This document shows, in pieces, positions 1 to 8,565 of a stretch of 17,460 nucleotides of DNA. Source of the DNA: JAVBMB01 sp031552995 (lineage in GTDB: Bacteria > Bacillota > Clostridia > Oscillospirales > Butyricicoccaceae); the NCBI GenBank assembly GCA_031552995.1, contig JAVBMB010000099.1, positions 1 to 17,460 on the forward strand, given 5' to 3'. The number at the start of each line of letters is the position of its first letter. The stretch's first letter is position 1. The notes below the pieces were generated by a model that saw only the letters and a program-made list of their open reading frames with translations, was not told where the DNA came from and made no database searches. Position numbers and translations under genes: made by a program.

Positions 1-870
1 ATAGCGGGCACCGCCGTGGGCAGGATACGTGCAATGAACAGCGACAAGGGCAAAAAGATTGAGGAGGCCGGTCCGTCCGTGCCTGTCGAGATTGTCGGCC
101 TTGCCGACGTGCCGTCGGCCGGAGATGTGTTCTACGCCGTCGAGGACGAGCGCATGGCGCGCGAGCTTGCCGAGAAGCGCCGCTACGACGAGAAGGAAGA
201 GCGCGCTCAGGCGTTCAGAAAAGTCACGCTTGAAAACCTGTTCTCCCACATCGAGGAGGGCAGCGTAAAAGACCTCAACATCATCGTCAAGGCCGATGTG
301 CAGGGCAGCTGCGAGGCGCTTAAGAGCTCGCTTGAAAAAATCACGAACGAAGAAGTGCGTGTGCGTGTCATCCACTCGGGCGTCGGCGGCATAAACAGCA
401 GCGACCTGATGCTGGCCAGCGCCAGCGGCGCGATTATCGTCGGCTTTAACGTCCGGCCGGAGGCCGGTGTAGCCGACGCCGCGGCGGGCGACGTCGATAT
501 CAGACTGTACCGCGTAATATACGACTGTATCGAGGAAATAGAGCAGGCTATGCGCGGAATGCTTGCGCCGAAATACAGGGAAGTTGTCCTCGGACATGCC
601 GAGATTCGCCAGACCTTCAAAGTGTCGGGCGTCGGCACGATTGCCGGCTGCTATGTTCTTGACGGCAAGATGCAGCGCAACGAAAGCGTGCGCATCGTTC
701 GCGACAATATCGTCATACACGAGGGGCCGCTTGCCACGCTGCGCCGATTTAAGGATGATGCCAAAGAGGTGGCGCAGGGCTTTGAGTGCGGCATGAGCTT
801 TGAACGCTATAACGACATAAAAGAGGGCGATATCGTCGAGGCCTTTGTTATGGAGGAAATTAAACGATAG
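1..870 (+). CDS. infB: Translation initiation factor IF-2, C-terminal part (5' end outside window)
   Basis: This GTPase brings initiator tRNA to the 30S subunit and promotes subunit joining. The frame is open from base 1, so the G domain lies upstream and only the last 289 residues are present. The visible start GTAVGRIRAMNSDKGKKIEE is the end of the EF-Tu-like domain II. A charged helix follows (about residues 50-70), then IF-2 domain III (KADVQGSCEAL, then HSGVGGINSSDLMLA, about 90-150). The C-terminal fMet-tRNA-binding beta-barrel comes last (GHAEIRQTFKVSGVGTIAGC, about 200-285). The protein ends EEIKR with a TAG stop. It lies 12 nt before rbfA in a typical translation operon. An ATG at 34 and a GTG at 16 are internal methionine/valine codons, not starts. 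The identification is secure. Confidence 0.97.
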   Translation: MAGTAVGRIRAMNSDKGKKIEEAGPSVPVEIVGLADVPSAGDVFYAVEDERMARELAEKRRYDEKEERAQAFRKVTLENLFSHIEEGSVKDLNIIVKADVQGSCEALKSSLEKITNEEVRVRVIHSGVGGINSSDLMLASASGAIIVGFNVRPEAGVADAAAGDVDIRLYRVIYDCIEEIEQAMRGMLAPKYREVVLGHAEIRQTFKVSGVGTIAGCYVLDGKMQRNESVRIVRDNIVIHEGPLATLRRFKDDAKEVAQGFECGMSFERYNDIKEGDIVEAFVMEEIKR

Positions 871-882
871 GCAGGTGCAGAC

Positions 883-1269
883 ATGCCGACGAACCAGAAC
901 CGGCTTAACCGCATAAATGAACAGGTGACGCGCCAGCTTATGACGCTGCTGCCCACCGTTAAGGATCCGCGCCTCAGCGGCTTGATGATTAGTGTGCTGC
1001 GCTGTGATGTAACAAATGACCTGCGCTGGTGCAAGGTGTATCTCAGCGTCATGGGGGATTATCAGGAAAAGCAGCTTATGCAGGGGCTGCGCTCGTGCAG
1101 CGGCTTTCTGCGGCGCGAGCTTGCGCACACGCTGACGCTTAGGTATACGCCCGAGCTTGTGTTTGTGATTGACGACTCGATATCGCACGGCGCGCATATC
1201 GCGCAGGTGCTGAGTGGGCTGGATATTTCGCACGAGCCGGGCGACGCCGAGACACCGGACGGCGAGTAG
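883..1269 (+). CDS. rbfA: 30S ribosome-binding factor A
   Basis: RbfA is a small KH-like protein that helps mature the 5' end of 16S rRNA in the 30S subunit and is needed for cold growth. The 128-residue length is normal for the family. The fold is visible as an N-terminal helix (NRLNRINEQVTRQL), then KDPRL, strand VTNDLRWCKVYLSVMG, and the C-terminal RRELAHTLTLRYTPELVFVIDDSI segment, where RYTPELVF matches the usual R-x-P-x-L-x-F signature. The ATG start follows a modest GCAGGTG ribosome site, 12 nt after the infB stop. The infB-rbfA pair is one of the most conserved linkages in bacteria. Confidence 0.95.
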   Translation: MPTNQNRLNRINEQVTRQLMTLLPTVKDPRLSGLMISVLRCDVTNDLRWCKVYLSVMGDYQEKQLMQGLRSCSGFLRRELAHTLTLRYTPELVFVIDDSISHGAHIAQVLSGLDISHEPGDAETPDGE

Positions 1270-1283
1270 GTTTTGCCGCTGTA

Positions 1284-1309
1284 CGCGGGGCGGCATTTGC
1301 CGCCTCGCG
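1284..1309 (+). other. Intercistronic hairpin between rbfA and nrnA
   Basis: Bases 1284-1295 and 1298-1309 form a 12-bp stem (11 Watson-Crick pairs and one G-U) closed by TT; opening the last pairs gives a workable loop. No T-run follows (CGTTAAAACG comes next), so it is not an intrinsic terminator. It may shield the 3' end of an rbfA transcript or mark a processing site. The 70-nt gap holds nothing else apart from the AGAGAGG ribosome site of the next gene. Confidence 0.4.
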
Positions 1310-1339
1310 CGTTAAAACGCCGCAGAGAGGAAGACGCGT

Positions 1340-2311
1340 GTGAAGATTTCGCTGGTCGAGACAAAGACTGTGCTGGAGAATAACGACAACTGCCTTATAT
1401 TGACACATCGGCGGCCGGACGGTGATACCATAGGTTCGGCTGCCGCGTTATGCCGTCTGCTCCGTCTTATGGGCAAGACGGCTTTTGTCGCGCCGAATGA
1501 GGATTCGACAAGCCGCTTTGATGAGTTCTTGGACGGGCTTTATCCCAAGCCGGGGTTTGAGCCGGACTTTATTATATCGGTGGATATCGCCGATTTATCA
1601 CTTCTGTGCCCAAGCATGGAGGAATATGGCGCGCGCATTGATTTATGCCTCGACCACCATCCGTCAAACAAGCTGTTCGCCAAGGTCAGCCATGTAAGAG
1701 AGGATGCCTGCGCCACCGGCGAGATTGTCTGGCAGCTGCTTGAGCTGTGGAATGTCGAGCCGACGCACGAGCTGATGAACGCGTTTTATGTGTCCGTTGC
1801 CACGGATACCGGGTGCTTTCGGTACTCGAACACGACGCCGCTGGCGCACAATATAGCGGCCAAATGCATTACTATGGGTATAGATTTTGTTAAATATAAC
1901 ATAGAGTTTTTCAGCAAAAAGACAAAATCACGTTTTGCGATTGAAAAAACCATATACGACAGCCTGATATTCAGCGACGACGGGCTGATTGGCGCGGGCG
2001 TGCTTTCGCGCGGCGCGATTAATGAAGCCGGCGCTACAGAGGACGATTTGGACAACCTCAGCTCATTGATAATCAACCTTGAGGGGCTGTGCTGCGGCAT
2101 ATTGCTGATTGAAAACAAAAACGGCGCGGGATGCAAGGCGTCGGTGCGCACGCACAAACCGCTTGACGCATCCCGAATATGCGCGGCGTTTGGCGGGGGC
2201 GGGCACGCAAGAGCCGCCGGATGCAATATGCGGCAGGGTTTAGACGAAGCGCGCGCCATGCTGACGGACGCGGCCGCCGCTGAAATTGCGGCAGAGCTGA
2301 AACATGTATAA
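1340..2311 (+). CDS. nrnA: DHH/DHHA1 phosphoesterase, NrnA-type oligoribonuclease/pAp phosphatase
   Basis: Members of this family degrade 2-5 nt RNA fragments and/or dephosphorylate pAp, and related enzymes cleave cyclic-dinucleotide products. At 323 residues it has the family length. Metal-binding motifs are all present: H23-x-x-P-D-x-D29 (HRRPDGDTIGS), VDIAD at 81-85, the DHH triad at 105-107 (LDHHPSN) and D156 (TDTGCFRYSN). The DHHA1 substrate-binding motif GGGGHARAAGC lies at 285-295. The GTG start is chosen because AGAGAGG lies 8-10 nt upstream and no in-frame ATG fits better. It sits between rbfA and truB, the usual position in Bacillota, and its last 8 nt overlap truB. Which of the DHH substrates it prefers cannot be read from sequence. 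Confidence 0.9.
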   Translation: MKISLVETKTVLENNDNCLILTHRRPDGDTIGSAAALCRLLRLMGKTAFVAPNEDSTSRFDEFLDGLYPKPGFEPDFIISVDIADLSLLCPSMEEYGARIDLCLDHHPSNKLFAKVSHVREDACATGEIVWQLLELWNVEPTHELMNAFYVSVATDTGCFRYSNTTPLAHNIAAKCITMGIDFVKYNIEFFSKKTKSRFAIEKTIYDSLIFSDDGLIGAGVLSRGAINEAGATEDDLDNLSSLIINLEGLCCGILLIENKNGAGCKASVRTHKPLDASRICAAFGGGGHARAAGCNMRQGLDEARAMLTDAAAAEIAAELKHV

Positions 2312-3218
2312 CGGCATTCTTCTGCTTGACAAGCCGCAGGGTTTTACCTCGCACGACATCGTCGCAAAGCTCCGCGGCATTATGAGGCAAAAACGTATCG
2401 GCCACGCCGGCACGCTTGACCCGATGGCGACGGGGCTGCTTGTAATTTTACTCGGCAACGCCACAAAGACGTCGGACGACGCCGGCGGGCTGGACAAGCG
2501 GTACATCGCCGGGCTCAGAACCGGCGTTGTCACGGCGACGCAAGATATCTGGGGAGAAGTGATGGAGGAAAACGCCGCCGCCGTCACCGGCGACACGCTG
2601 TGCAGCGTGCTGCAGACGTTTCGGGGCGGCATTATGCAGCTGCCGCCGATGTACTCGGCGGTTCAGGTCGGCGGCCGGCGGCTGTATGACCTGGCGAGGC
2701 GAGGGATTGAGGTGGAGCGCGAGGCGCGGCCGGTCACGATTCACGCCGTGACAGCGATAGACCCGGCGGAGACGGCGCGCGATTTTAATTTGGATATAAC
2801 ATGCTCGAAAGGCACTTACATACGTACGCTCTGCCATGATGTCGGCGCCGCGCTCGGCTGCGGCGCGTGTATGACTTCTCTGCGGCGCACTGAGTGCGGC
2901 GATTTTTCGGTAAGTGACGCCTTGGGGCTGGACGAGATAAAGGCGCTGCACGGCGCGGGTGAACTCGCGTCGCGGCTCGTGCCGACCGATAGGCTTTACG
3001 GCGGCCTTGACAGCGTCACGCTGACAAAAAATGCGGACTCGAGGGCAAAAAAAGGCGCGCCGCTGTTCGCGTTCCATATCGCCCGCGGCGCTATTCCGGC
3101 GCACGGCGTAAAGTGCAGGGTTTATACCAGCGGGGGCGAGTTCATTATGACTGGCATCGGGCGGGATATCGGAGGCCCGGCAATCGCCTGCGACACGATG
3201 TTTTTTATTGGGGATTAA
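2304..3218 (+). CDS. truB: tRNA pseudouridine(55) synthase
   Basis: TruB isomerises U55 of the tRNA T-loop to pseudouridine and also acts as a tRNA chaperone. The N-terminus GILLLDKPQGFTSHD and the catalytic motif GHAGTLDPMATG, with Asp39 as nucleophile, are unmistakable. Further TruB motifs are PPMYSAVQVGGRRLYDLAR and CSKGTYIRTLCHDVG. The length (304 residues) is normal and includes a PUA-like C-terminal part. The ATG start overlaps the nrnA stop by 8 nt, indicating translational coupling. The stop lies 2 nt before the ribF start. Confidence 0.96.
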   Translation: MYNGILLLDKPQGFTSHDIVAKLRGIMRQKRIGHAGTLDPMATGLLVILLGNATKTSDDAGGLDKRYIAGLRTGVVTATQDIWGEVMEENAAAVTGDTLCSVLQTFRGGIMQLPPMYSAVQVGGRRLYDLARRGIEVEREARPVTIHAVTAIDPAETARDFNLDITCSKGTYIRTLCHDVGAALGCGACMTSLRRTECGDFSVSDALGLDEIKALHGAGELASRLVPTDRLYGGLDSVTLTKNADSRAKKGAPLFAFHIARGAIPAHGVKCRVYTSGGEFIMTGIGRDIGGPAIACDTMFFIGD

Positions 3219-3220
3219 TT

Positions 3221-4099
3221 ATGGCTGGCAATATAATCGCCCTCGGCTTTTTTGACGGGGTGCACAGAGGACATGCCGAAATATTGCGCCAGACGGCCGA
3301 TATAGGGCATGCGACGGGCGCAAGACCTGTCGCGCTGACATTTGACGTACATCCGCGCGCCCTTGTACGTGGGGCGGCTCCGCGGCTTATTACATCGGAC
3401 GGAGAACGGCGCAGGTTGCTGCTTGCGTTTGGCATGGACGATGTGATTTCGCTGCCGTTCGACCGCGAAATGGCAGACATGCCTCCGCTTGATTTTGCCG
3501 GGATGCTGATAAAAGAGCACGGCGCAGTGGCAACGGTCTGCGGCGCGGATTTCCGCTTTGGACGCCGCGCCGCCGGGACTCCGGCACTGCTGCGCGAGGC
3601 TGGGTTAAGTGTAACCGTCTGCCCGCCTGTGCTGGACGGCGAGGGCAGGGTCATTTCGTCCACAACCGTGCGCGCGTTTGCCGAGGTCGGCGATATGATG
3701 ACCGTCTGCCGGCATCTGGGCAGGCCGTTTGCGCTTGAGGGTGTTGTTGAAAACGGGCATAAAAACGGGCGCGCGCTGGGCTATCCCACGGTCAATATCC
3801 CGGCTGTGCCCGGTCTGCTGCTTCCGCTGCGCGGCGTGTACGTCACCCGTGTGACAATAGACGGCGCGGTGTACGACGCCGTGACGAATATTGGCCGCCG
3901 CCCGACATTCGGCGGCGGGCGCGACACTATCGAGAGCCACATCATCGATTACAGCGGCGACGCCTACGGCATGACATGCCGCGTCGAGCTTATCAGGTTC
4001 ATCAGGCCGGAGCAGGCTTTCAGCTCTCCTGCCGGCCTTGCCGCCCGCATCGGGCAGGATATAGAGGAGGCACGCCGTGTTATCGCGGCGCTGCGATAG
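3221..4099 (+). CDS. ribF: Bifunctional riboflavin kinase / FAD synthetase
   Basis: RibF converts riboflavin to FMN and then FMN to FAD. The N-terminal nucleotidyltransferase domain shows GFFDGVHRGHAEIL (residues 9-22, HxGH type) and the ISSTTVRAFAEVGD motif before the linker. The C-terminal riboflavin-kinase domain shows LEGVVENGHKNGRALGYPTV, RGVYVT, TNIGRRPTFGGG and ESHIIDYSGDAYG. The ATG at 3221 gives 292 residues and places GFFDG at the expected distance from the N-terminus. The frame is open further upstream to 3113, but that stretch overlaps truB and has no homology-like content. No FMN riboswitch is present; expression presumably follows the operon. Confidence 0.95.
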   Translation: MAGNIIALGFFDGVHRGHAEILRQTADIGHATGARPVALTFDVHPRALVRGAAPRLITSDGERRRLLLAFGMDDVISLPFDREMADMPPLDFAGMLIKEHGAVATVCGADFRFGRRAAGTPALLREAGLSVTVCPPVLDGEGRVISSTTVRAFAEVGDMMTVCRHLGRPFALEGVVENGHKNGRALGYPTVNIPAVPGLLLPLRGVYVTRVTIDGAVYDAVTNIGRRPTFGGGRDTIESHIIDYSGDAYGMTCRVELIRFIRPEQAFSSPAGLAARIGQDIEEARRVIAALR

Positions 4100-4114
4100 C
4101 TGGGAGGCAGAGGT

Positions 4115-5620
4115 ATGGAAAGTTTTCTCATTAATTTAAAAGCATCGATAGATATTTTCATCAGCAATGTCGTTGCGCGCTTTGGCGTGTGGATTAATAT
4201 CGCGCTTATTGCAGCGCTTGCAGCGCTTATTGCCGCTACGCTTCTAAAAGCAACTCTGCGCGGCAGAAGCCTGCGCAGGCCGTCGCCTATGGCTAAGCGT
4301 AAGCCTGACCCCGAGATAACACACAGCGCGGCCGAGCGGCTGTCGTCAATGCTGCGGTACGAGACTGTCACCGGGAATATGGCGGCGATACAGGCGCAGG
4401 CCAGGTTTTTAAAGTCGGCATACGCTCAGGCTTTCAACACGCTTGGGATGCTGGAGATGGATTCCGGCAGTATGCTTCTGCGTTGGAAGGGGCGTGACAA
4501 ATCATCCGAGTCGCCGGTTTTGTTCTGCGCGCATCTTGACGTGGTGCCGGCGGGTGAGGGCTGGACAAAACCGCCATTTGGCGGGCAGATTAGCGGCGGC
4601 CGCGTGTACGGCCGCGGCGCGATAGATTGTAAAGGAAATGTCATCGCGCTGATGGAGGCCGTCAGCACGCTGATACGCGATGGATATCAGCCGCGCAGAG
4701 ACATATATTTTGCATTTGGACATGATGAGGAGGGCGGCGGCAAACAGGGCGCCGCCAGTATCGCGGAGTTGCTTGGCAGGCGCGGGCTGCTGTTTGAGCT
4801 TGTGATGGACGAGGGCGGCTATATATCCGACAAGTTCATGAACCGCCATGACGTCGCGGCGGCGCTAATCGGCGTCGGAGAAAAAGCAAACTGCTGCTAC
4901 ACACTGACGGCCCGTTCACAGGGCGGGGATTCCGGCCTGCCGCAGAGGCATTCCACCCTGGGAATACTGTCCGAGGCCGTCTGCCGCATCGAGGCGGCGC
5001 ACCCGCGCATAAGGTTGCTGAAGTCGACGCGCGAATATCTGCGCACAAGCTTCCCCGCAATGACATTCGGCAAACGGCTTGTCATAAGCAACATTGCTAT
5101 AACAAAGCCCCTGCTTACAACAGTGTTTAAGAATGACCCGGCGACGCTTTCCATGCTGCGCTCTACACTTGCGCCGACAATTATGGCGGGCGGCACGGCC
5201 GAAAATGTCATTCCATCCGAGGCGACCGCCGTTATCAACGCCAGGCTGTTGCCCGGAGAAAGCCCCGAGGCGATACTCAAGTACATATCCGGCCTGCTTG
5301 CCGACCTGCCTGTCACTGTCGAGCTTGAAGAGAACAGCGTCAGCTGCGAGATGGTGACGTCGACGACGCACCCGATGTACAGCTTGCTGTGCAGCACGCT
5401 GGAGGAGCAATACCCCCGCCTGCCGTGCATACCGATAATCCTGCCGGGCGACACCGACAGCCGGCATTATTCAAAGCTCAGCGGCTGCACGCTTCGGTTC
5501 ACGCCGTTTATAATGTCCTCCGAAAACGCCGCGTCGGCGCACGGCCCGGATGAGCATATGCAGGAAAAGAGCCTTGGGCTGGCCGTCGAGTTCTATCAAA
5601 GCTTTATGCGCAAGCTGTAA
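4115..5620 (+). CDS. Membrane-anchored M20 family metallopeptidase (PM20D1/carboxypeptidase S-like)
   Basis: This is a predicted zinc-dependent exo-/dipeptidase or amidohydrolase of family M20. One hydrophobic segment near residues 27-48 (IALIAALAALIAATLL) is followed by a basic stretch, suggesting an N-terminal membrane anchor. The fold is complete: first metal ligand H140 in FCAHLDVVPAGEGW with D142, bridging aspartate D171 in GRGAIDCKGN, catalytic glutamates E205-E206 in GHDEEGGGKQ, DEGGY further on, a dimerisation domain, and the last histidine in SAHGPDEHMQEKS. The 501-residue length matches PM20D1-like members. AGCTGGGAGGCAGAGGT precedes the ATG by a normal distance, 15 nt after ribF. 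The substrate is unknown. Confidence 0.87.
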   Translation: MESFLINLKASIDIFISNVVARFGVWINIALIAALAALIAATLLKATLRGRSLRRPSPMAKRKPDPEITHSAAERLSSMLRYETVTGNMAAIQAQARFLKSAYAQAFNTLGMLEMDSGSMLLRWKGRDKSSESPVLFCAHLDVVPAGEGWTKPPFGGQISGGRVYGRGAIDCKGNVIALMEAVSTLIRDGYQPRRDIYFAFGHDEEGGGKQGAASIAELLGRRGLLFELVMDEGGYISDKFMNRHDVAAALIGVGEKANCCYTLTARSQGGDSGLPQRHSTLGILSEAVCRIEAAHPRIRLLKSTREYLRTSFPAMTFGKRLVISNIAITKPLLTTVFKNDPATLSMLRSTLAPTIMAGGTAENVIPSEATAVINARLLPGESPEAILKYISGLLADLPVTVELEENSVSCEMVTSTTHPMYSLLCSTLEEQYPRLPCIPIILPGDTDSRHYSKLSGCTLRFTPFIMSSENAASAHGPDEHMQEKSLGLAVEFYQSFMRKL

Positions 5621-5638
5621 CCGGGCGGGAGGGGAAGC

Positions 5639-6502
5639 ATGCAAACCAGGAAAATTGCTCTGCTGGCTGCGCTGATACTTGTATTTATCGTGTGCGCGGG
5701 CGTCTCGTGCCGGCTGACTGCCGAGCCTCCCCACACGCCGGCGCAAGGCGACTTTACGGCGCATTTCATCGATGTCGGGCAGGGAGACAGCATTTTGCTG
5801 ACCTGCGGCGGGCAGGCGATGCTTATAGACGCCGGGGTATCGCAATCGGGCGGCAAGATTATTGAATACATAAAGGCCCAAGGGATTTCGAAGCTTGATA
5901 TCGTCGCCGCGACGCACCCGCACGCCGACCATATAGGCGGAATGGCCGAGGTGCTGGATGCGTTTGAGGTCGGGCTGTTTATCATGCCGAAGGCAGAGCA
6001 CACGACGGTGACTTTTGAAAAGATGCTTGACGCCATTGAGCGAAACGGCTGCGATGCCGGGTACGCTTATGACGGCCTCAGCTATGAGCTCGGCGATGCA
6101 GATATCGAAGTTTTATCGCCCGTCGAGGGTGAAGAGCAAAGCGATTTGAACAACTGCTCGCTTGTGATGCTGGTGCGTTTCGGCAGCTTTAAACTGATGT
6201 TGACCGGCGACGCCGAAAAGAAGATCGAGCAGAGGCTGCTGCCCGACGCCGAAAGCGTCGATGTGCTGAAGGTGGCGCACCACGGCAGCAGCACAAGCTC
6301 GACGCCGGATTATATTGCAAAGCTAAAGCCGAAAATTGCGGTAATCTGCTGCGGGGAGGGTAATGACTACGGTCATCCTCACCGCGAGACGACGGAAACC
6401 CTTGACGCGGTCGATGCCGCAGTCTACCGCACAGACCTGCGTGGAACGATTGTCATTTCTGTAAACGGAGGCGAGATAGATGTGCAAACCGAGCGCCGGT
6501 GA
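5639..6502 (+). CDS. Exported ComEC-like metallo-beta-lactamase-fold hydrolase
   Basis: A soluble MBL-fold protein resembling the C-terminal domain of ComEC/Rec2, without the competence membrane channel. Residues 1-25 form a signal peptide or anchor (MQTRKIALLAALILVFIVC), with Cys19 and Cys24 possible but non-ideal lipidation sites. Family motifs are HFIDVGQGDSILL (42-54), the metal motif THPHADHIGG (H93, H95, D97, H98), LTGDAEKKIE with D191, VAHHGSSTS (H214-H215), and CGEGNDYGHPH near the end. GGGAGGGG precedes the ATG. The gene overlaps the DUF3006 gene by 23 nt, so the two are probably translationally coupled. It may be a nuclease or phosphodiesterase acting outside the membrane; a role in DNA uptake is not supported by the neighbours. 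Confidence 0.87.
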   Translation: MQTRKIALLAALILVFIVCAGVSCRLTAEPPHTPAQGDFTAHFIDVGQGDSILLTCGGQAMLIDAGVSQSGGKIIEYIKAQGISKLDIVAATHPHADHIGGMAEVLDAFEVGLFIMPKAEHTTVTFEKMLDAIERNGCDAGYAYDGLSYELGDADIEVLSPVEGEEQSDLNNCSLVMLVRFGSFKLMLTGDAEKKIEQRLLPDAESVDVLKVAHHGSSTSSTPDYIAKLKPKIAVICCGEGNDYGHPHRETTETLDAVDAAVYRTDLRGTIVISVNGGEIDVQTERR

Positions 6503-6725
6503 TTTATATGTGCTTGATTCTGTTGAGAGCGGCGTGTACCGTATGGTCGGGGACGGCGGCGATGAGCTGACGGTCGACGGCCTTCCCCATGGCAGCCGTG
6601 AGGGAGATGTGTTCCGCCTGACAGACGGTGTTTTTGTGCCGTGCCCCGAGGAGACAGAGCAGCGCAGGGCGCGGATTCGCGGCAAGATGGACTCGATTTT
6701 CGGCAAGAAAAAGCGGCCTGATTGA
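6480..6725 (+). CDS. DUF3006-like small protein
   Basis: An 81-residue protein with the short beta-rich pattern of DUF3006: LYVLDSVESGVYRMVGD, then DELTVDGLPHGSREGDVFRL, followed by a charged helical tail (EETEQRRARIRGKMDSIF) ending in lysines. Function is unknown. The start lies inside the end of the MBL gene, supported by a GGAGG at 6468-6472. DUF3006 genes are, from memory, often found beside secreted ComEC-like MBL proteins, which fits this overlap. The family call is by pattern only, so confidence in the gene is higher than in the name. Confidence 0.75.
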   Translation: MCKPSAGDLYVLDSVESGVYRMVGDGGDELTVDGLPHGSREGDVFRLTDGVFVPCPEETEQRRARIRGKMDSIFGKKKRPD

Positions 6726-6753
6726 CGCGCCGATATCATGCGGCGCGTTTTTT
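6725..6753 (+). terminator. Intrinsic terminator ending the infB-DUF3006 operon
   Basis: The stem is ACGCGCCG (6725-6732) with CGGCGCGT (6741-6748), an 8-nt loop, and a six-T run (6748-6753). It begins in the stop codon of the DUF3006 gene, so it closes the operon directly. Confidence 0.9.
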
Positions 6754-6763
6754 GCCGCCATAA

Positions 6764-6793
6764 TTGTGCATGCCCCTGTGCCTGTGGTATAAT
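6764..6793 (+). promoter_or_regulatory. Candidate sigma-A promoter for the RocB-like gene
   Basis: TTGTGC (6764-6769), an 18-nt spacer and a perfect TATAAT (6788-6793) lie between a strong terminator and the AGGAGGT ribosome site of the next gene. Placement and the perfect -10 support it; the -35 is only moderate. Confidence 0.6.
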
Positions 6794-6835
6794 TTTATTA
6801 TAAGGCTTAAAAGAAAGCTGACAGGAGGTAAAAGC

Positions 6836-8494
6836 ATGAATATGCTTGACTGTTATGAACAAGTCAGGAACCTTACGCGCGATATGGTGAAGATCCCGAG
6901 CATAAACCAACAGCCGGGGCAGGAGACCGCTATGGCCGAGTTCATATTCGGTTATTACCACGGGCTGGATTACTTTAAGCGGAACCCGGCAAATGTGCGG
7001 ATGTTCCCTACGAAAAATGACTTTGTCGGGCGTCACAGTGTGCTGGCGATGGTGCGCGGCACAAAAGGCAGCTCGAACAAGGCTGTCGTGCTGCTTTCGC
7101 ACACCGATACGGTCGCCATCGATGACTATGGCCCGTTAAAGCCGTGGGCGCTCGACCCCGACGCCCTCCCCGAAAAGCTGCTTGAACTTGACCTGCCGCC
7201 AGATATCATCGATGATATAAAATCGGGAGATTACATGTTCGGCCGCGGAGCGTTGGATATGAAATCAGGTGCGGCGGGGCATATGTTTATTGTAGAATAC
7301 TTTGCAAGCCACCCCGAAGAGCTTGACGGCGTCGTCATCGGGCTTCACACCTGCGATGAGGAAGTAAGCTGCACCGGCGTCATTACGGCGCTCGACCATC
7401 TGTATCAGCTTAAGCTGGACGAGGGGCTTGAATATGCGGCGTGCATAAACTCGGACTATTCCACAAACTATAATCCCGGCGACACAAACCGGTACATCTA
7501 TTATGGCTGTGTCGGCAAGATGCTTCCCTGCTTTTATGCCATCGGCAAGGAGACTCATGTCGGCCAGGCGTTCATGGGGCTTGACCCCAACCTGCTTCTC
7601 AGCGAAATAACGCGCGATATCTCGCTTAATACCGATTTTTGCGATGTCGCCCTCGGCGAGTCGACAATCCCGCCGATTTCACTGCGGTTTGCCGACACAA
7701 AGGAGTTCTATACCGTGCAGACGGCAATTTCGTCTCTGGCGTGCTTCAACTTCTTCACGCATAGCCTTTTCCCCGACGATGTGGTGAAGAAAAGCAAGGC
7801 GTTGGCCGAGCATTCGTTTGACACCGTCATTAAGCGGCTTAACGAGCAGTACGAAAAATATTGCCGGATAAACCGGGTCGAATACTCGCGCCTGCCGTGG
7901 AAAACGAAGGTGCGCACATGGGAGGAGCTGTATGCCGAGCTTCGCTCCCGTCACGGCGGGGCATTTACAAAGGGCATTGCCGATTTTGCCGCCGCGCTGA
8001 AAAAGGCGCAGCCGGATATGGACCTGCGTCAGTTCAGCTGCCGCGTCATCGACGAGGCGTGGACATATGTCGGCGACAAATCTCCGTGCGTCATCGTGTT
8101 CCTCGGCTCGGTGTTCCACACGCACGGCAGCGTAACGCGTGACGAGCCGAGGCAGGCGGCGCTGCTTGACGCGGTGGAGGCGGCGGTGGATGATATACGC
8201 CCTACTGCCGGACGCACAATAGTCACGCGGATGTTCTACCCCTACATCGCCGACCTGAGCTTTATCGTCGCGCCAAAGCGCGATGTGACGCCTGACCTGA
8301 GCGCGAATATGCCGGCCTGGGGCAGCCTGTATACATACGATGTCACGCCGTCACTGCGCGTCGACATGCCTGTGTGCACAATCGGCACTTTCGGCCGTGA
8401 CGGGCATACGTTTACCGAGCGCGTCGACATGCGCCACACATTCTGCAACGTGCCGAATATCACATACCGCACGATTCTTAAGCTTATGGGGTAG
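6836..8494 (+). CDS. M20 family peptidase, RocB-like
   Basis: 552 residues, close to Bacillus RocB, a protein of the arginine-degradation regulon whose exact reaction is unclear. M20 motifs are present: SHTDTV (H89, D91), FGRGALDMKSG (D141 bridging the metals), HTCDEEVSC (glutamates 175-176), CINSDY as the further acidic ligand, and DGHTFTERVDMRHTF near the end supplying the last histidine. Compared with ordinary M20 enzymes it carries the long insertion DPDALPEKLLELDLPPDI typical of RocB. ACAGGAGGT lies 6 nt before the ATG. The frame is open back to 6764, but those codons contain the promoter, so the longer version is rejected. No arginine-pathway gene is visible nearby. Confidence 0.9.
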   Translation: MNMLDCYEQVRNLTRDMVKIPSINQQPGQETAMAEFIFGYYHGLDYFKRNPANVRMFPTKNDFVGRHSVLAMVRGTKGSSNKAVVLLSHTDTVAIDDYGPLKPWALDPDALPEKLLELDLPPDIIDDIKSGDYMFGRGALDMKSGAAGHMFIVEYFASHPEELDGVVIGLHTCDEEVSCTGVITALDHLYQLKLDEGLEYAACINSDYSTNYNPGDTNRYIYYGCVGKMLPCFYAIGKETHVGQAFMGLDPNLLLSEITRDISLNTDFCDVALGESTIPPISLRFADTKEFYTVQTAISSLACFNFFTHSLFPDDVVKKSKALAEHSFDTVIKRLNEQYEKYCRINRVEYSRLPWKTKVRTWEELYAELRSRHGGAFTKGIADFAAALKKAQPDMDLRQFSCRVIDEAWTYVGDKSPCVIVFLGSVFHTHGSVTRDEPRQAALLDAVEAAVDDIRPTAGRTIVTRMFYPYIADLSFIVAPKRDVTPDLSANMPAWGSLYTYDVTPSLRVDMPVCTIGTFGRDGHTFTERVDMRHTFCNVPNITYRTILKLMG

Positions 8495-8502
8495 AAACCC
8501 TA

Positions 8503-8531
8503 TTGATAATTCTTTACGTTTGTAGTATACT
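8503..8531 (+). promoter_or_regulatory. Strong sigma-A type promoter for the DUF1858 gene
   Basis: TTGATA (8503-8508), an exact 17-nt spacer and TATACT (8526-8531) are followed 35 nt later by the GTG start of a small gene. One of the two best promoters in the window. Confidence 0.75.
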
Positions 8532-8565
8532 ATCTTTGCAAAAAAACTAATATGGAGGTGCTATA

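Noticed and set aside
3113..3220. N-terminal extension of ribF
   Set aside because: It lies inside truB, and the ATG at 3221 places the nucleotide-binding motif at the normal position.
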